Positions 1 through 6,135 of a DNA stretch of 12,258 bases are shown piece after piece. Source of the stretch: Nitrospinae bacterium RIFCSPLOWO2_12_FULL_45_22. Its GTDB lineage: Bacteria; 2-12-FULL-45-22. The DNA lies in the NCBI GenBank assembly GCA_001803565.1, contig MHDQ01000319.1, positions 1-12,258 of the forward strand, given 5' to 3'. Position numbers and translations under genes: made by a program. A model generated the notes under the pieces. That model saw only the letters and a list, made by a program, of their open reading frames with translations. It was not told where the DNA came from and made no database searches. How positions within the stretch are numbered: position 1 is the stretch's first letter; each line of letters starts with the position of its first letter.

Positions 1-175
1 ATTTCCTGGCCTCTTGGCTTCCTAATAAAAAAGAAGGCAAAAAATAGGCATAATACGTAACTGTATTTATGAAATGAAGCACTAAGGTAAATTATTCCTC
101 AGCTTTGCATTTTACGCTTTCTTAATGTCTTCGTGTTTTCGTGACAGAGAAGAGTTGTTCGGGTGAACGCTTACT
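1..175. other. Leader region of der; no supported gene
   Basis: No supported gene lies here. Frame 1 is open from the left edge to a TAA at 58-60 and would give 19 residues ending in a basic KKKAKNR stretch. That could be the end of an upstream gene, but frame 2 also stops early and gives an equally short tail, so neither is called. Positions 129-143 contain CTTCGTGTTTTCGTG, a degenerate CACGAAGACACGAAG-type dispersed repeat on the other strand. I see no convincing promoter or strong Shine-Dalgarno site for der. Confidence 0.4.
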
Positions 176-1507
176 ATGCCAGAAAGGAAACCTACCGTTG
201 TCATTGTAGGACGGCCCAATGTAGGTAAGTCCACCCTCTATAATCGTATTGTTCACCGCCGTGATGCCATTGTTAATCATACTGCCGGTGTTACCCGGGA
301 TAGACAGGAAGCTAAGGCCCACTGGCGCGATAAAAGTTTTATCATTGCCGATACCGGTGGTTATGAAACGGTACCGGCAGATGACCTTACTGCCCAGATC
401 CAGCTCCAGCTAAACCAGGCTATTAAAAAAGCAGATATAATTATCTTTTTAGGGGATGCTAAAGAGGGATTAACCCTCCTGGATAGTCAGATGGCTTCCC
501 TCCTCAGGAAGGCAGATAAACCGATAATATTGGCTATTAATAAGGTTGATGCCCCTCAACACTATAATAGGGTCTATGACTTTTATCCCTTAGGCCTGGG
601 AGACCCTATCCCCATTTCTGCCGAGCATAATATTGGTGTTTCTGAATTATTAGACCGCGTAGAAAGGTTACTAGCTCCTAATGCTCCCGAGGATGAATCA
701 GAACCCACTATGCGGATAGCCGTTATTGGGCGGCCTAATGTGGGTAAGTCTTCCCTGATAAACAGGCTATTAGGAGAAGAGAGGGTTATTGTCCATCAAG
801 TACCTGGCACCACTAGAGATGCTGTAGACACCATCCTGGAAATAAAGGGCAGTAAATATGTTCTTACTGATACAGCCGGGATCAGGAAAAAAGGGAGGGT
901 AAGTGATAAAGTTGACAGGGTAAGTATGCTGATGGCCTTAAAACGGATAAAGCGCTCCGATATTGGTCTACTTCTCCTAGGTGCCGAGGAAGGGGTTACG
1001 GAGCAGGATGCCCGGATAGCCAGCTATGTACAGGAAGCCGGTCGGGCCATTATCATTGGGGTCAATAAATGTGACCTGATAGAGGATAATGATTATAATA
1101 GGGCTTTATTTAACCGGCGGATTAGAGAAAAGATGCCTTATCTGGATTATGCCTCGATATTTTTCCTTTCTACTAAAACGGGCCAGGGGTTAAATCGCCT
1201 GTTCCCTCTATTAAAACAAGTATTCAAAGAGTATAGCAAAGAGCTCCCTACTCCTAAACTAAATGACTTTCTTCAAGAAGCAGTACAAAGGCATACCCCA
1301 CCCCTGTACCGTCAGAAGCCAATAAAGTTTTACTATATAACCCAAATTATGACCCGGCCCCCATCCTTTCTCTGCTTTGTTAATTACCCCCAGGGTATTC
1401 AAGCCCCTTATCAACGCTATTTACAAAACCAATTAAGGGAGGCCCACGGTTTCCGGGGTACTCCCATCAGACTTCTCTTCCGGGCCAGAAAAGGAGATAA
1501 AACATAA
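176..1507 (+). CDS. der: Ribosome-assembly GTPase Der (EngA)
   Basis: Der is a GTPase needed for maturation of the 50S ribosomal subunit in the cytoplasm. The 443-residue product has the family's signature of two consecutive GTPase domains. Domain 1 has P-loop GRPNVGKST at 12-20, DTGG at 59-62 and NKVD at 122-125. Domain 2 has GRPNVGKSS at 185-193, DTAG at 232-235 and NKCD at 297-300. A KH-like RNA-binding domain follows from about 350 to the end. Length and architecture are normal for Der. The ATG at 176 is nine codons upstream of the conserved VVIVGRPN segment, as expected; the ribosome binding site is weak (GGGTG around 161). The gene stands alone on the plus strand, followed by nearly 400 bp of repeat-rich sequence before ahbA. 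Confidence 0.97.
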   Translation: MPERKPTVVIVGRPNVGKSTLYNRIVHRRDAIVNHTAGVTRDRQEAKAHWRDKSFIIADTGGYETVPADDLTAQIQLQLNQAIKKADIIIFLGDAKEGLTLLDSQMASLLRKADKPIILAINKVDAPQHYNRVYDFYPLGLGDPIPISAEHNIGVSELLDRVERLLAPNAPEDESEPTMRIAVIGRPNVGKSSLINRLLGEERVIVHQVPGTTRDAVDTILEIKGSKYVLTDTAGIRKKGRVSDKVDRVSMLMALKRIKRSDIGLLLLGAEEGVTEQDARIASYVQEAGRAIIIGVNKCDLIEDNDYNRALFNRRIREKMPYLDYASIFFLSTKTGQGLNRLFPLLKQVFKEYSKELPTPKLNDFLQEAVQRHTPPLYRQKPIKFYYITQIMTRPPSFLCFVNYPQGIQAPYQRYLQNQLREAHGFRGTPIRLLFRARKGDKT

Positions 1508-1535
1508 GGCATCCTTCATATCTGACCAGAAGTAG

Positions 1536-1570
1536 TTAGTGCCCATCCAGAAATGAAATCGTGGCACTAA
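1536..1570. repeat. Hairpin after der; extra copy of element end
   Basis: TTAGTGCC (1536-1543) and GGCACTAA (1563-1570) form a perfect 8-bp stem with a 19-nt loop, 28 nt after the der stop. The left arm plus loop (1536-1556) is nearly the same as the left end of the adjacent element at 1571-1592; both end in ATCCAGAAATGA. It therefore looks like a stray or nested copy of that terminal sequence. It could slow or end transcription of der, but no run of T follows, so it is not called a terminator. Confidence 0.6.
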
Positions 1571-1717
1571 TTAGTTTCCAATCCAGAAATGAGGAATTTT
1601 CCGCAAGGTCAAGGAAATCAAGGGATTATGCGGAGTCGTTTAGTACGTCGCACAAATAATCCCGCAGATTGACGCAGAGATTGTGGAAAAGGGCCATTTA
1701 TGGATGGAAACTAGTTA
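1568..1717. mobile_element. MITE-like palindromic element in der-ahbA gap
   Basis: The ends are imperfect inverted repeats: TAATTAGTTTCC at 1568-1579 against the reverse complement of 1706-1717 (11 of 12 match). The similarity continues inward through ATCCAGAAATG on the left and ATCCATAAATG on the right strand. An internal stem pairs GGGATTAT (1622-1629) with ATAATCCC (1656-1663). The element also carries a GCAGATTGACGCAGAG motif of a widespread dispersed type. It encodes nothing and is about 150 bp, as expected of a non-autonomous element. I found no clear target-site duplication, so mobility is inferred from structure only. Confidence 0.6.
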
Positions 1718-1790
1718 TACTGGTACGGGAAGGAAATGGAGGATTATTAGAGATAAAATGGATGAGTGGGTGTTATGTCGCCATTTTTAG
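1704..1790 (+). pseudogene. Possible remnant of an HTH_17/excisionase-type gene
   Basis: A 28-codon frame from an ATG inside the right end of the neighbouring element to a TAG contains GRKWRIIRDKMDEW. This closely resembles the last part of the excisionase-family helix-turn-helix domain, whose usual pattern is G-R-[RK]-W-[RK]-[IF]-x-[RK]-x-x-[LM]-[DE]-x-W. The helix-turn-helix itself would lie upstream, where the palindromic element now sits, and I find no matching residues there or on the far side. It is most simply a 3' fragment of a broken gene. The match is short and was made by eye, so chance resemblance remains possible. Confidence 0.35.
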
Positions 1791-1846
1791 CAGGGTTTAA
1801 ACTATCTGTCAATAGCTGTTTCTGGAGTTTCCCAGGGAGATTCTCC

Positions 1847-1874
1847 TTGACAACGGGCCATATTTCCATATAAA
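1847..1874 (+). promoter_or_regulatory. Sigma-70-type promoter for ahbA
   Basis: A perfect -35 TTGACA at 1847-1852 is followed, after 16 bp, by TATAAA at 1869-1874 (5 of 6 matches to the -10 consensus). Transcription would start near 1881, about 23 nt before the GTG start of ahbA. The position fits a promoter for ahbA-ahbB and originally moaA. Confidence 0.65.
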
Positions 1875-1904
1875 TATTGGCATATTCATCTTAGGGGGCA
1901 AAAA

Positions 1905-2351
1905 GTGGATTCAGTGGATAAAGAGTTATTAAATCAACTCCAGTCAGGATTACCTCTGGTTTCTCACCCCTTTAAGGCCCTGGGAGAGGCCCGGGAGCGG
2001 GATGAACAATGGGTCCTGGAGCGGATAAAGGAATTGCGGAGAGCCAAGATCATAAGACGTTTAGGTGGTATTTTTGATTCCAAGAGCCTGGGTTTTTCCA
2101 GCACATTAATTGCCCTCAAAGCCCCACCAGATAAGATAGATCAGGTAGCCACCATCATTAATGGCTACCCGGGCGTAACGCATAATTACCTGAGGGAACA
2201 TGAATATAATATCTGGTTTACCCTGACTGCCCCTTCACCGGCAGAATTAGAAAAAAACCTACAGGAAATTCTTAGAAAGACTGATGTTCCCGATCATCTT
2301 AATTTGCCCACCCAGAGGGTCTTTAAACTGAATGTAGAATTTTCTCTTTAA
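1905..2351 (+). CDS. ahbA: Siroheme decarboxylase subunit AhbA (Lrp/AsnC-like)
   Basis: AhbA and AhbB together remove the two acetate carboxyl groups (C12 and C18) of siroheme, giving 12,18-didecarboxysiroheme in the alternative heme pathway of sulfate reducers and archaea; relatives (NirD/L/G/H) act in heme d1 synthesis. The 148-residue product has an N-terminal winged HTH of the Lrp/AsnC type (about 1-60, including RRLGGIFDSKSLGF) and a C-terminal ferredoxin-like domain. The segment THNYLREHEYNIWFTL (92-107) carries the conserved His-Asn-Tyr and Trp-Phe residues of this family. The GTG start is chosen because AGGGGG lies six bases upstream at 1893-1898. ahbB follows 12 bp later. Being a tandem pair with ahbB, it is an enzyme subunit rather than a transcription regulator. 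Confidence 0.88.
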   Translation: MDSVDKELLNQLQSGLPLVSHPFKALGEARERDEQWVLERIKELRRAKIIRRLGGIFDSKSLGFSSTLIALKAPPDKIDQVATIINGYPGVTHNYLREHEYNIWFTLTAPSPAELEKNLQEILRKTDVPDHLNLPTQRVFKLNVEFSL

Positions 2352-2363
2352 GGGAAACTATCT

Positions 2364-2828
2364 TTGTTAGACGATCGAGATAAAGCTATTATCCAATGGT
2401 TACAAGGAGACCTCCCTTTAAAGGAGGCCCCTTATAAAGAAATAGCCGATGCCCTGGCCATGACTGAGGAAGAAGTGTTAGGAAGGATTGCCTCTTTTTT
2501 AGCCAGGGGTTATTTGCGGCGCATCGGGGCAGTCCTTTACCATCAGGAAGCTGGCTTTAAGGCCAATGCTATGGGGGTCTGGCAAGTCCCTCCTGATCAG
2601 GTAGAAAGGGTAGGGATGATCATGTCCTCTTTTACTGAAGTCTCTCATTGCTATGAACGTCCCACCACCCCGCAATGGCCTTACAATCTTTTTACCATGA
2701 TTCATGGGCGAGACAAGGAGCAATGCCAGAAAGTGGCGGAGGCTATATCGCATAAGACAGGAATAAAGGAATATCGCCTCTTATTCAGCATAAGGGAGCT
2801 AAAAAAGACCAGCATGAGCTATTTTTAA
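2364..2828 (+). CDS. ahbB: Siroheme decarboxylase subunit AhbB
   Basis: This is the partner subunit of AhbA, with the same fold: Lrp/AsnC-like HTH (about 1-60, RRIGAVLYHQEAGF) followed by the enzyme domain. The diagnostic block at 94-115 reads SHCYERP, then WPYNLFTMIHG, typical of AhbB/NirL/NirG proteins. The family acts on siroheme in the cytoplasm. The start is TTG, with AAGGG overlapping the ahbA stop (2350-2354), so the two genes are probably translationally coupled. Length (154) is normal. The downstream genes ahbC and ahbD, radical SAM enzymes that finish heme, are not in this window. The TAA stop at 2826-2828 sits inside the left copy of a 9-bp target duplication, so an element has inserted immediately after this gene without damaging it. 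Confidence 0.88.
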   Translation: MLDDRDKAIIQWLQGDLPLKEAPYKEIADALAMTEEEVLGRIASFLARGYLRRIGAVLYHQEAGFKANAMGVWQVPPDQVERVGMIMSSFTEVSHCYERPTTPQWPYNLFTMIHGRDKEQCQKVAEAISHKTGIKEYRLLFSIRELKKTSMSYF

Positions 2829-2831
2829 TTT

Positions 2832-2974
2832 GGGTGTGGCTATTTTCGGTCAGAAACCAATTAACCCTGTAGTGGCAGAGCCGGGTACCCTTTGGGTGCT
2901 ACTAGGAATGTCGAGCAAGCTCGACCACTACAAATTATATTATATAGGAGTTATGACAAAGAATAGCCACACCC
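2832..2974. mobile_element. 143-bp MITE between ahbB and moaA, with target duplication
   Basis: The ends are 21-bp inverted repeats at 2832-2852 and 2954-2974, matching at 18 of 21 positions, with the outer 13 (GGGTGTGGCTATT) identical. The nine bases outside each end are identical, TTTTAATTT at 2823-2831 and 2975-2983, as expected of a 9-bp target-site duplication. The element is too small to encode a transposase. Removing it and one duplication copy leaves ahbB and moaA 13 bp apart. A separate palindromic unit is nested inside at 2868-2932. The target is AT-rich, which slightly weakens the duplication argument, but the match is exact and abuts both ends. Confidence 0.8.
2868..2932. repeat. 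REP-like palindromic unit nested in the MITE
   Basis: TGTAGTGG (2868-2875) and CCACTACA (2925-2932) are perfect inverted ends. Inside are two hairpins: GTACCC-TTT-GGGTGC (2885-2899, with one G-T pair) and GTCGAGC-AA-GCTCGAC (2910-2925). The second hairpin with its right end matches a unit at 12039-12060 at 18 of 22 positions, so this is probably a family dispersed in the genome. Confidence 0.65.
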
Positions 2975-2993
2975 TTTTAATTTCCCTTATCCT

Positions 2994-3983
2994 ATGCTTA
3001 GTGATTCTTTTGAGCGCCAAATAGACTATTTAAGGATATCTATCACGGATCGGTGTAATTACCGTTGCCTATACTGTATGCCGGCCAATGGTATAGAACC
3101 AAAACCCCGACACCAGTTGCTGAGCTACGAAGAGACCCTTACGATTGTGGAACTCTTTGTTAAGCTGGGCTTATCTCGCTTCCGGATAACCGGTGGAGAG
3201 CCCTTAATTAGGAAAGGCCTGGTAGAACTGATAGGGGCTATAAGCCAGATAAAAGGGGTAGCAGACCTGGCCCTTACTACTAACGGAACCTTGCTGGCCA
3301 GGTACGCCCGGGCTTTAAAAGGGGCTGGGCTGAAAAGGATAAACATCAGCCTTGACTCGCTTAACCCACAAAAATATTATGAGATTACCCGGGGCGGTAA
3401 TATTCATGAAGTACTGGCGGGTATAGACGCTGCGCTGGATCTTGGGTTCTCCCCAATAAAACTAAATACCGTGGTTATCAGGGGAATAAATGATGATGAG
3501 CTGATAGATTTTGTACGTTTTGCCTCGGCTAAGCCCCTGGAGATCCGATTTATAGAATTTATGCCTCTGGGAAAAGAGGGTATCTGGAGCCCAGAAAAAT
3601 TTATCCCGGGAAAAGAGATCAGAGCCAGGATAACCAGGGAAATTCCTATAAATCCCATCACCGACACCAGAATAAAAGGTGGTGGCCCGGCAGAGTATTA
3701 CCAGATTAAAGGCTCCCCAGGAACTATTGGCTTTATTACTTCTTTGACAGAGAATATATGCCAACGCTGCAACCGGGTCCGTTTAACGGCAGATGGATAT
3801 TTACGCACCTGCCTCCTGGCCGACAGAGAGTATGATGTGAAGGCCCTTATAAGGGAGGGAGCTTCTGAAGAGGAAATATTGAGCTTTATCAGAGATGCTA
3901 TAAGGCAAAAGCCCCAGGGACGTTGCTTTAACCTGGATCAACCGCAAATATCACGCAGCCCTATGTCTGCTATTGGTGGCTAA
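2994..3983 (+). CDS. moaA: GTP 3',8-cyclase MoaA
   Basis: MoaA is a radical SAM enzyme that rearranges GTP to 3',8-cyclo-GTP, the first step of molybdenum cofactor synthesis. The product has the N-terminal cluster motif at C21, C25 and C28 and the SAM-binding GGEP at 67-70. A second 4Fe-4S site is formed by C256, C259 and C273 (CQRCNRVRL), and the C-terminal GG tail is needed for activity. Length (329) is typical. These features separate it from AhbC/AhbD, the radical SAM proteins more often found beside ahbAB. No other molybdopterin gene is in the window. The ATG at 2994 lacks a recognisable Shine-Dalgarno sequence. Before the insertion it would have been 13 bp from the ahbB stop and so probably translationally coupled; now 165 bp separate them. 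Confidence 0.95.
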   Translation: MLSDSFERQIDYLRISITDRCNYRCLYCMPANGIEPKPRHQLLSYEETLTIVELFVKLGLSRFRITGGEPLIRKGLVELIGAISQIKGVADLALTTNGTLLARYARALKGAGLKRINISLDSLNPQKYYEITRGGNIHEVLAGIDAALDLGFSPIKLNTVVIRGINDDELIDFVRFASAKPLEIRFIEFMPLGKEGIWSPEKFIPGKEIRARITREIPINPITDTRIKGGGPAEYYQIKGSPGTIGFITSLTENICQRCNRVRLTADGYLRTCLLADREYDVKALIREGASEEEILSFIRDAIRQKPQGRCFNLDQPQISRSPMSAIGG

Positions 3984-4011
3984 ACCGAACCTAGACAAAG
4001 GCAAACCCGGG

Positions 4012-4683
4012 TCATTTATTAGGCGTCGTGGCCTTTTTTGTCTGGGATTTCTTTTTGGGAGTAGCCTTTTTCTTTACTTTCGCCTTGGCCCCACGGGTCT
4101 GTTTTTTTGCTTTCTCAGTAAGGCCAGAGGTCTTTTGCTTCTCCACCTTCTTTTCCGAGACAGGCTTTGTTGGCATAAGCCCTTTTATTTCCACATCTGC
4201 CGTTAAAGTATCGGCCCCTTTGTCATCACCAAACCAGGCCACCTTCTCCTGCACCATCTGGAATTGAATTTTGTACTTTCCGGGTTTTTCAGGGGCCCTG
4301 ACATTTGCTTCTAAAGTTACCTGGGCCCCGGGAAGCAGGTCAAAAGGCATACTGGTCCTATCTCCGTCCCATATTATTACATTGCCTTTATCATCTAACC
4401 AATGATACGCCAGATTAACTTCGTAACCCCCTTCTGGTCCAGGCAAATGGGGCCATGATGTATCTCCTAAGTTTTTAATAGTAACAGGTACTTTCCTGGA
4501 CTCTCCCGGTTTAAGGGTAGCAGGAATTTGACTCTCCATGAACTCGACAAAATAAGCCGTCTCGGGCAGCGGCCCTGCTACTACAGCGGGCTTTTCTTTC
4601 TTCCCTTTGCATGATGAGGTTATCAGAAATAGTCCTATTAGCAGAGATAAAACTAATATAACACCAGCAGATTTTTTCATCAT
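4012..4683 (-). CDS. Lipoprotein, four-Trp Ig-like domain and Lys-rich tail
   Basis: Function unknown. The 223-residue product begins MMKK, has a hydrophobic stretch and then SSC with Cys25, a plausible though imperfect lipobox (Thr at -3), so it is probably an envelope lipoprotein. Residues about 52-166 form a beta-sandwich-like domain with four tryptophans (W77, W95, W105, W150). Segments YHWLDDKGN, WDGDRT, PGKYKIQFQMVQE and WFGD resemble NBR1-type (four-tryptophan) Ig-like domains, often found on bacterial surface and glycan-related proteins. The last 48 residues contain 18 lysines, with repeated AK, KKK and TPKKK, like histone H1-type tails. The ATG at 4683 is preferred over the GTG at 4689 because GAGGAGG (4691-4697) lies seven bases from the ATG but only one from the GTG. 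It converges on moaA with a 28-bp gap. Confidence 0.8.
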   Translation of the reverse strand: MMKKSAGVILVLSLLIGLFLITSSCKGKKEKPAVVAGPLPETAYFVEFMESQIPATLKPGESRKVPVTIKNLGDTSWPHLPGPEGGYEVNLAYHWLDDKGNVIIWDGDRTSMPFDLLPGAQVTLEANVRAPEKPGKYKIQFQMVQEKVAWFGDDKGADTLTADVEIKGLMPTKPVSEKKVEKQKTSGLTEKAKKQTRGAKAKVKKKATPKKKSQTKKATTPNK

Positions 4684-4737
4684 ATTCACCCCTCCTCGCT
4701 ACTTGTTAATGTCATGACTTTTAAATTAATTAGGATA

Positions 4738-4863
4738 CAGATTTTCACAGATTAACGCAGACAATATTAAGCCCTTGGTCATTGATCATTGACTAATGAC
4801 CAATGACAATAAGTTAAATCCTGAAAATCAGCGTCGGGTACCCAAGAATTGGGTGTGCATCCA
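4738..4863. repeat. Cluster of dispersed repeats downstream of E2 gene
   Basis: This 183-bp gap holds no gene. It contains CACAGATTAACGCAG, a motif of the widespread dispersed kind. TTGGTCATT (4775-4783) and AATGACCAA (4795-4803) form a perfect 9-bp stem. A third hairpin, GTACCCAA-GAA-TTGGGTGT (4838-4856), resembles the hairpin at 2885-2899 in the MITE. None is followed by a T-run in the direction of the E2 gene, so no terminator is called. Confidence 0.55.
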
Positions 4864-4872
4864 AAAAGGATA

Positions 4873-6123
4873 CTATTCTAATAAGATTAGCTCTGGTGCT
4901 TCCAGGTGTTGGATAACGGCATTAAGGAAGCCAGCAGCCTGACCACCATCCACTACCCGATGATCAAAGGAGAGGGAAAGGGCCATGATCTTTTGGGTAA
5001 CTATCTCTCCCTCTTTCATAGCTAACTTATCCTGAATCTTACCTACCCCCAGTATAGCTACCTCAGGATAGTTGATAATGGGGGTACCATAGATCCCGCC
5101 TAAGGCCCCATAGTCAGATATGGTAAAGCTCCCGCCCTTAAGGTCTATCAGGTCTATCTTGCGGGAACGGGCCTTTACTTTTAATTCTTGCAATATGCGG
5201 GCCAGTTCCAACAGTCCCTTCTGATCCGCTGCTTTTATAACTGGTACTATGAGTCCCTCTGGAGTATCAACGGCTATACCGACATTATAATATTTTTTCA
5301 GGTTAATAATCTCCTTTTCGTCGTCCAGGCTGGCATTTATATAGGGATATTCCTTTAGAGCTGCGACAGTGGCCTTTATGATGAAGGATAAGTAGGTAAG
5401 ATTCACCCCTTTTCTGGCAGCGGCTTCTTTGACCTTCTCTCTTATCCTTACCAGTTCTGTTACATTGGCTTCATCCATCATCGCTACATGGGGTGCCGTA
5501 TAGATGGATTTTACCATTTTTTTTGCGATGGTACGCCTCATTCCCCTCAGGGGTACCGCTTCGACCGGGCCATAAAAATCCTTCTCAGGCGCCACCTCGG
5601 GCACTAATTCTTCTTTAGGTTTTTTTATGGTCTCAGCAAATTTTCGTACATCCTTCTCTGTAACCCTACCCAGGGGACCAGTACCTTTGATTTGGGTTAT
5701 TTCTATCCCTAATTTCTTTGCCAGGGCCCGTACTGAAGGGATAGCCAGTACCCTTTTCTCTGCCTTTTCTTCCTCCTTTGCCTCCTCTTCGTCCGGGGCT
5801 TCTTCTAATACCCCTACTACCCCGACTGAAACAGGCTTTTCTTCCTCGATCTCCTCTTTAGCCAGGACAGGCTCCAGCCGATCACCCTTATCACCTATGA
5901 TTATAATTACCTGACCTACGTTGATTATCTCCCCTTCTCTCGCCAGGAGTTTTAATACTACACCGTTGCGGGGGGAGGGTATCTCTACATTAGCCTTATC
6001 GGTCTCTACTTCGACCATGGTCTGGTCTGCCTTCACCAGCTCCCCTTCTTTTACATGCCAGCGGATAATCTCGCCCTCAGCTATGCCTTCTCCTACATCA
6101 GGAAACTTAAATTCTGTGATCAT
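4873..6123 (-). CDS. pdhC: 2-oxoacid dehydrogenase E2 (dihydrolipoyl acyltransferase)
   Basis: E2 is the core of a pyruvate or branched-chain 2-oxoacid dehydrogenase complex. It moves the acyl group from E1 to CoA through a swinging lipoyl arm. The 416-residue product has one lipoyl domain (1-78; lipoylated K43 in ETDKANVEIP), then an acidic Glu/Ala/Val linker (about 85-123). A peripheral-subunit-binding domain follows (about 126-163, PSVRALAKKLGI and GRVTEKDV). The catalytic domain (about 186-416) has the DHRVVDGG motif with catalytic H388 and D392. The ATG is preceded by GAGGA within the E1 beta end, 12 bp from that stop, so the genes are co-translated. Substrate cannot be fixed from sequence; pyruvate is the first guess. 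Confidence 0.92.
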   Translation of the reverse strand: MITEFKFPDVGEGIAEGEIIRWHVKEGELVKADQTMVEVETDKANVEIPSPRNGVVLKLLAREGEIINVGQVIIIIGDKGDRLEPVLAKEEIEEEKPVSVGVVGVLEEAPDEEEAKEEEKAEKRVLAIPSVRALAKKLGIEITQIKGTGPLGRVTEKDVRKFAETIKKPKEELVPEVAPEKDFYGPVEAVPLRGMRRTIAKKMVKSIYTAPHVAMMDEANVTELVRIREKVKEAAARKGVNLTYLSFIIKATVAALKEYPYINASLDDEKEIINLKKYYNVGIAVDTPEGLIVPVIKAADQKGLLELARILQELKVKARSRKIDLIDLKGGSFTISDYGALGGIYGTPIINYPEVAILGVGKIQDKLAMKEGEIVTQKIMALSLSFDHRVVDGGQAAGFLNAVIQHLEAPELILLE

Positions 6124-6135
6124 CAGCCACTATCC

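Noticed and set aside
1-60. C-terminus of an upstream gene (19 residues ending at TAA 58-60)
   Set aside because: Too short to judge, and a competing frame gives an equally brief tail; mentioned in the region entry only.
1773-1871. Possible 32-codon frame ending at the ahbA promoter
   Set aside because: No Shine-Dalgarno site, no recognisable motif, and it runs through the -35 and into the -10.
1905-2828. Calling the two Lrp/AsnC-like genes transcription regulators
   Set aside because: The tandem arrangement and the HNYLREHxYNxWFTL and CYERP/WPYNLFTMIHG blocks identify siroheme decarboxylase subunits.
2830-3024. Plus-strand 64-codon frame between ahbB and moaA
   Set aside because: Its first two thirds translate the palindromic MITE and it has no plausible start of its own; only the short 3' part is discussed as a possible coupling frame.
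3984-4011. A terminator between the convergent moaA and lipoprotein genes
   Set aside because: Only a short ACCCGGGT palindrome is present, with no stem-loop followed by a T-run on either strand.
4028-4267. Plus-strand hydrophobic frames opposite the lipoprotein gene
   Set aside because: Phe/Leu-rich sequence is the expected antisense of the lysine-rich tail, so these are shadows.
4687-4689. GTG at 4689 as the start of the lipoprotein gene
   Set aside because: It would leave only one base between GAGGAGG and the start; the ATG at 4683 has a normal seven-base spacing.
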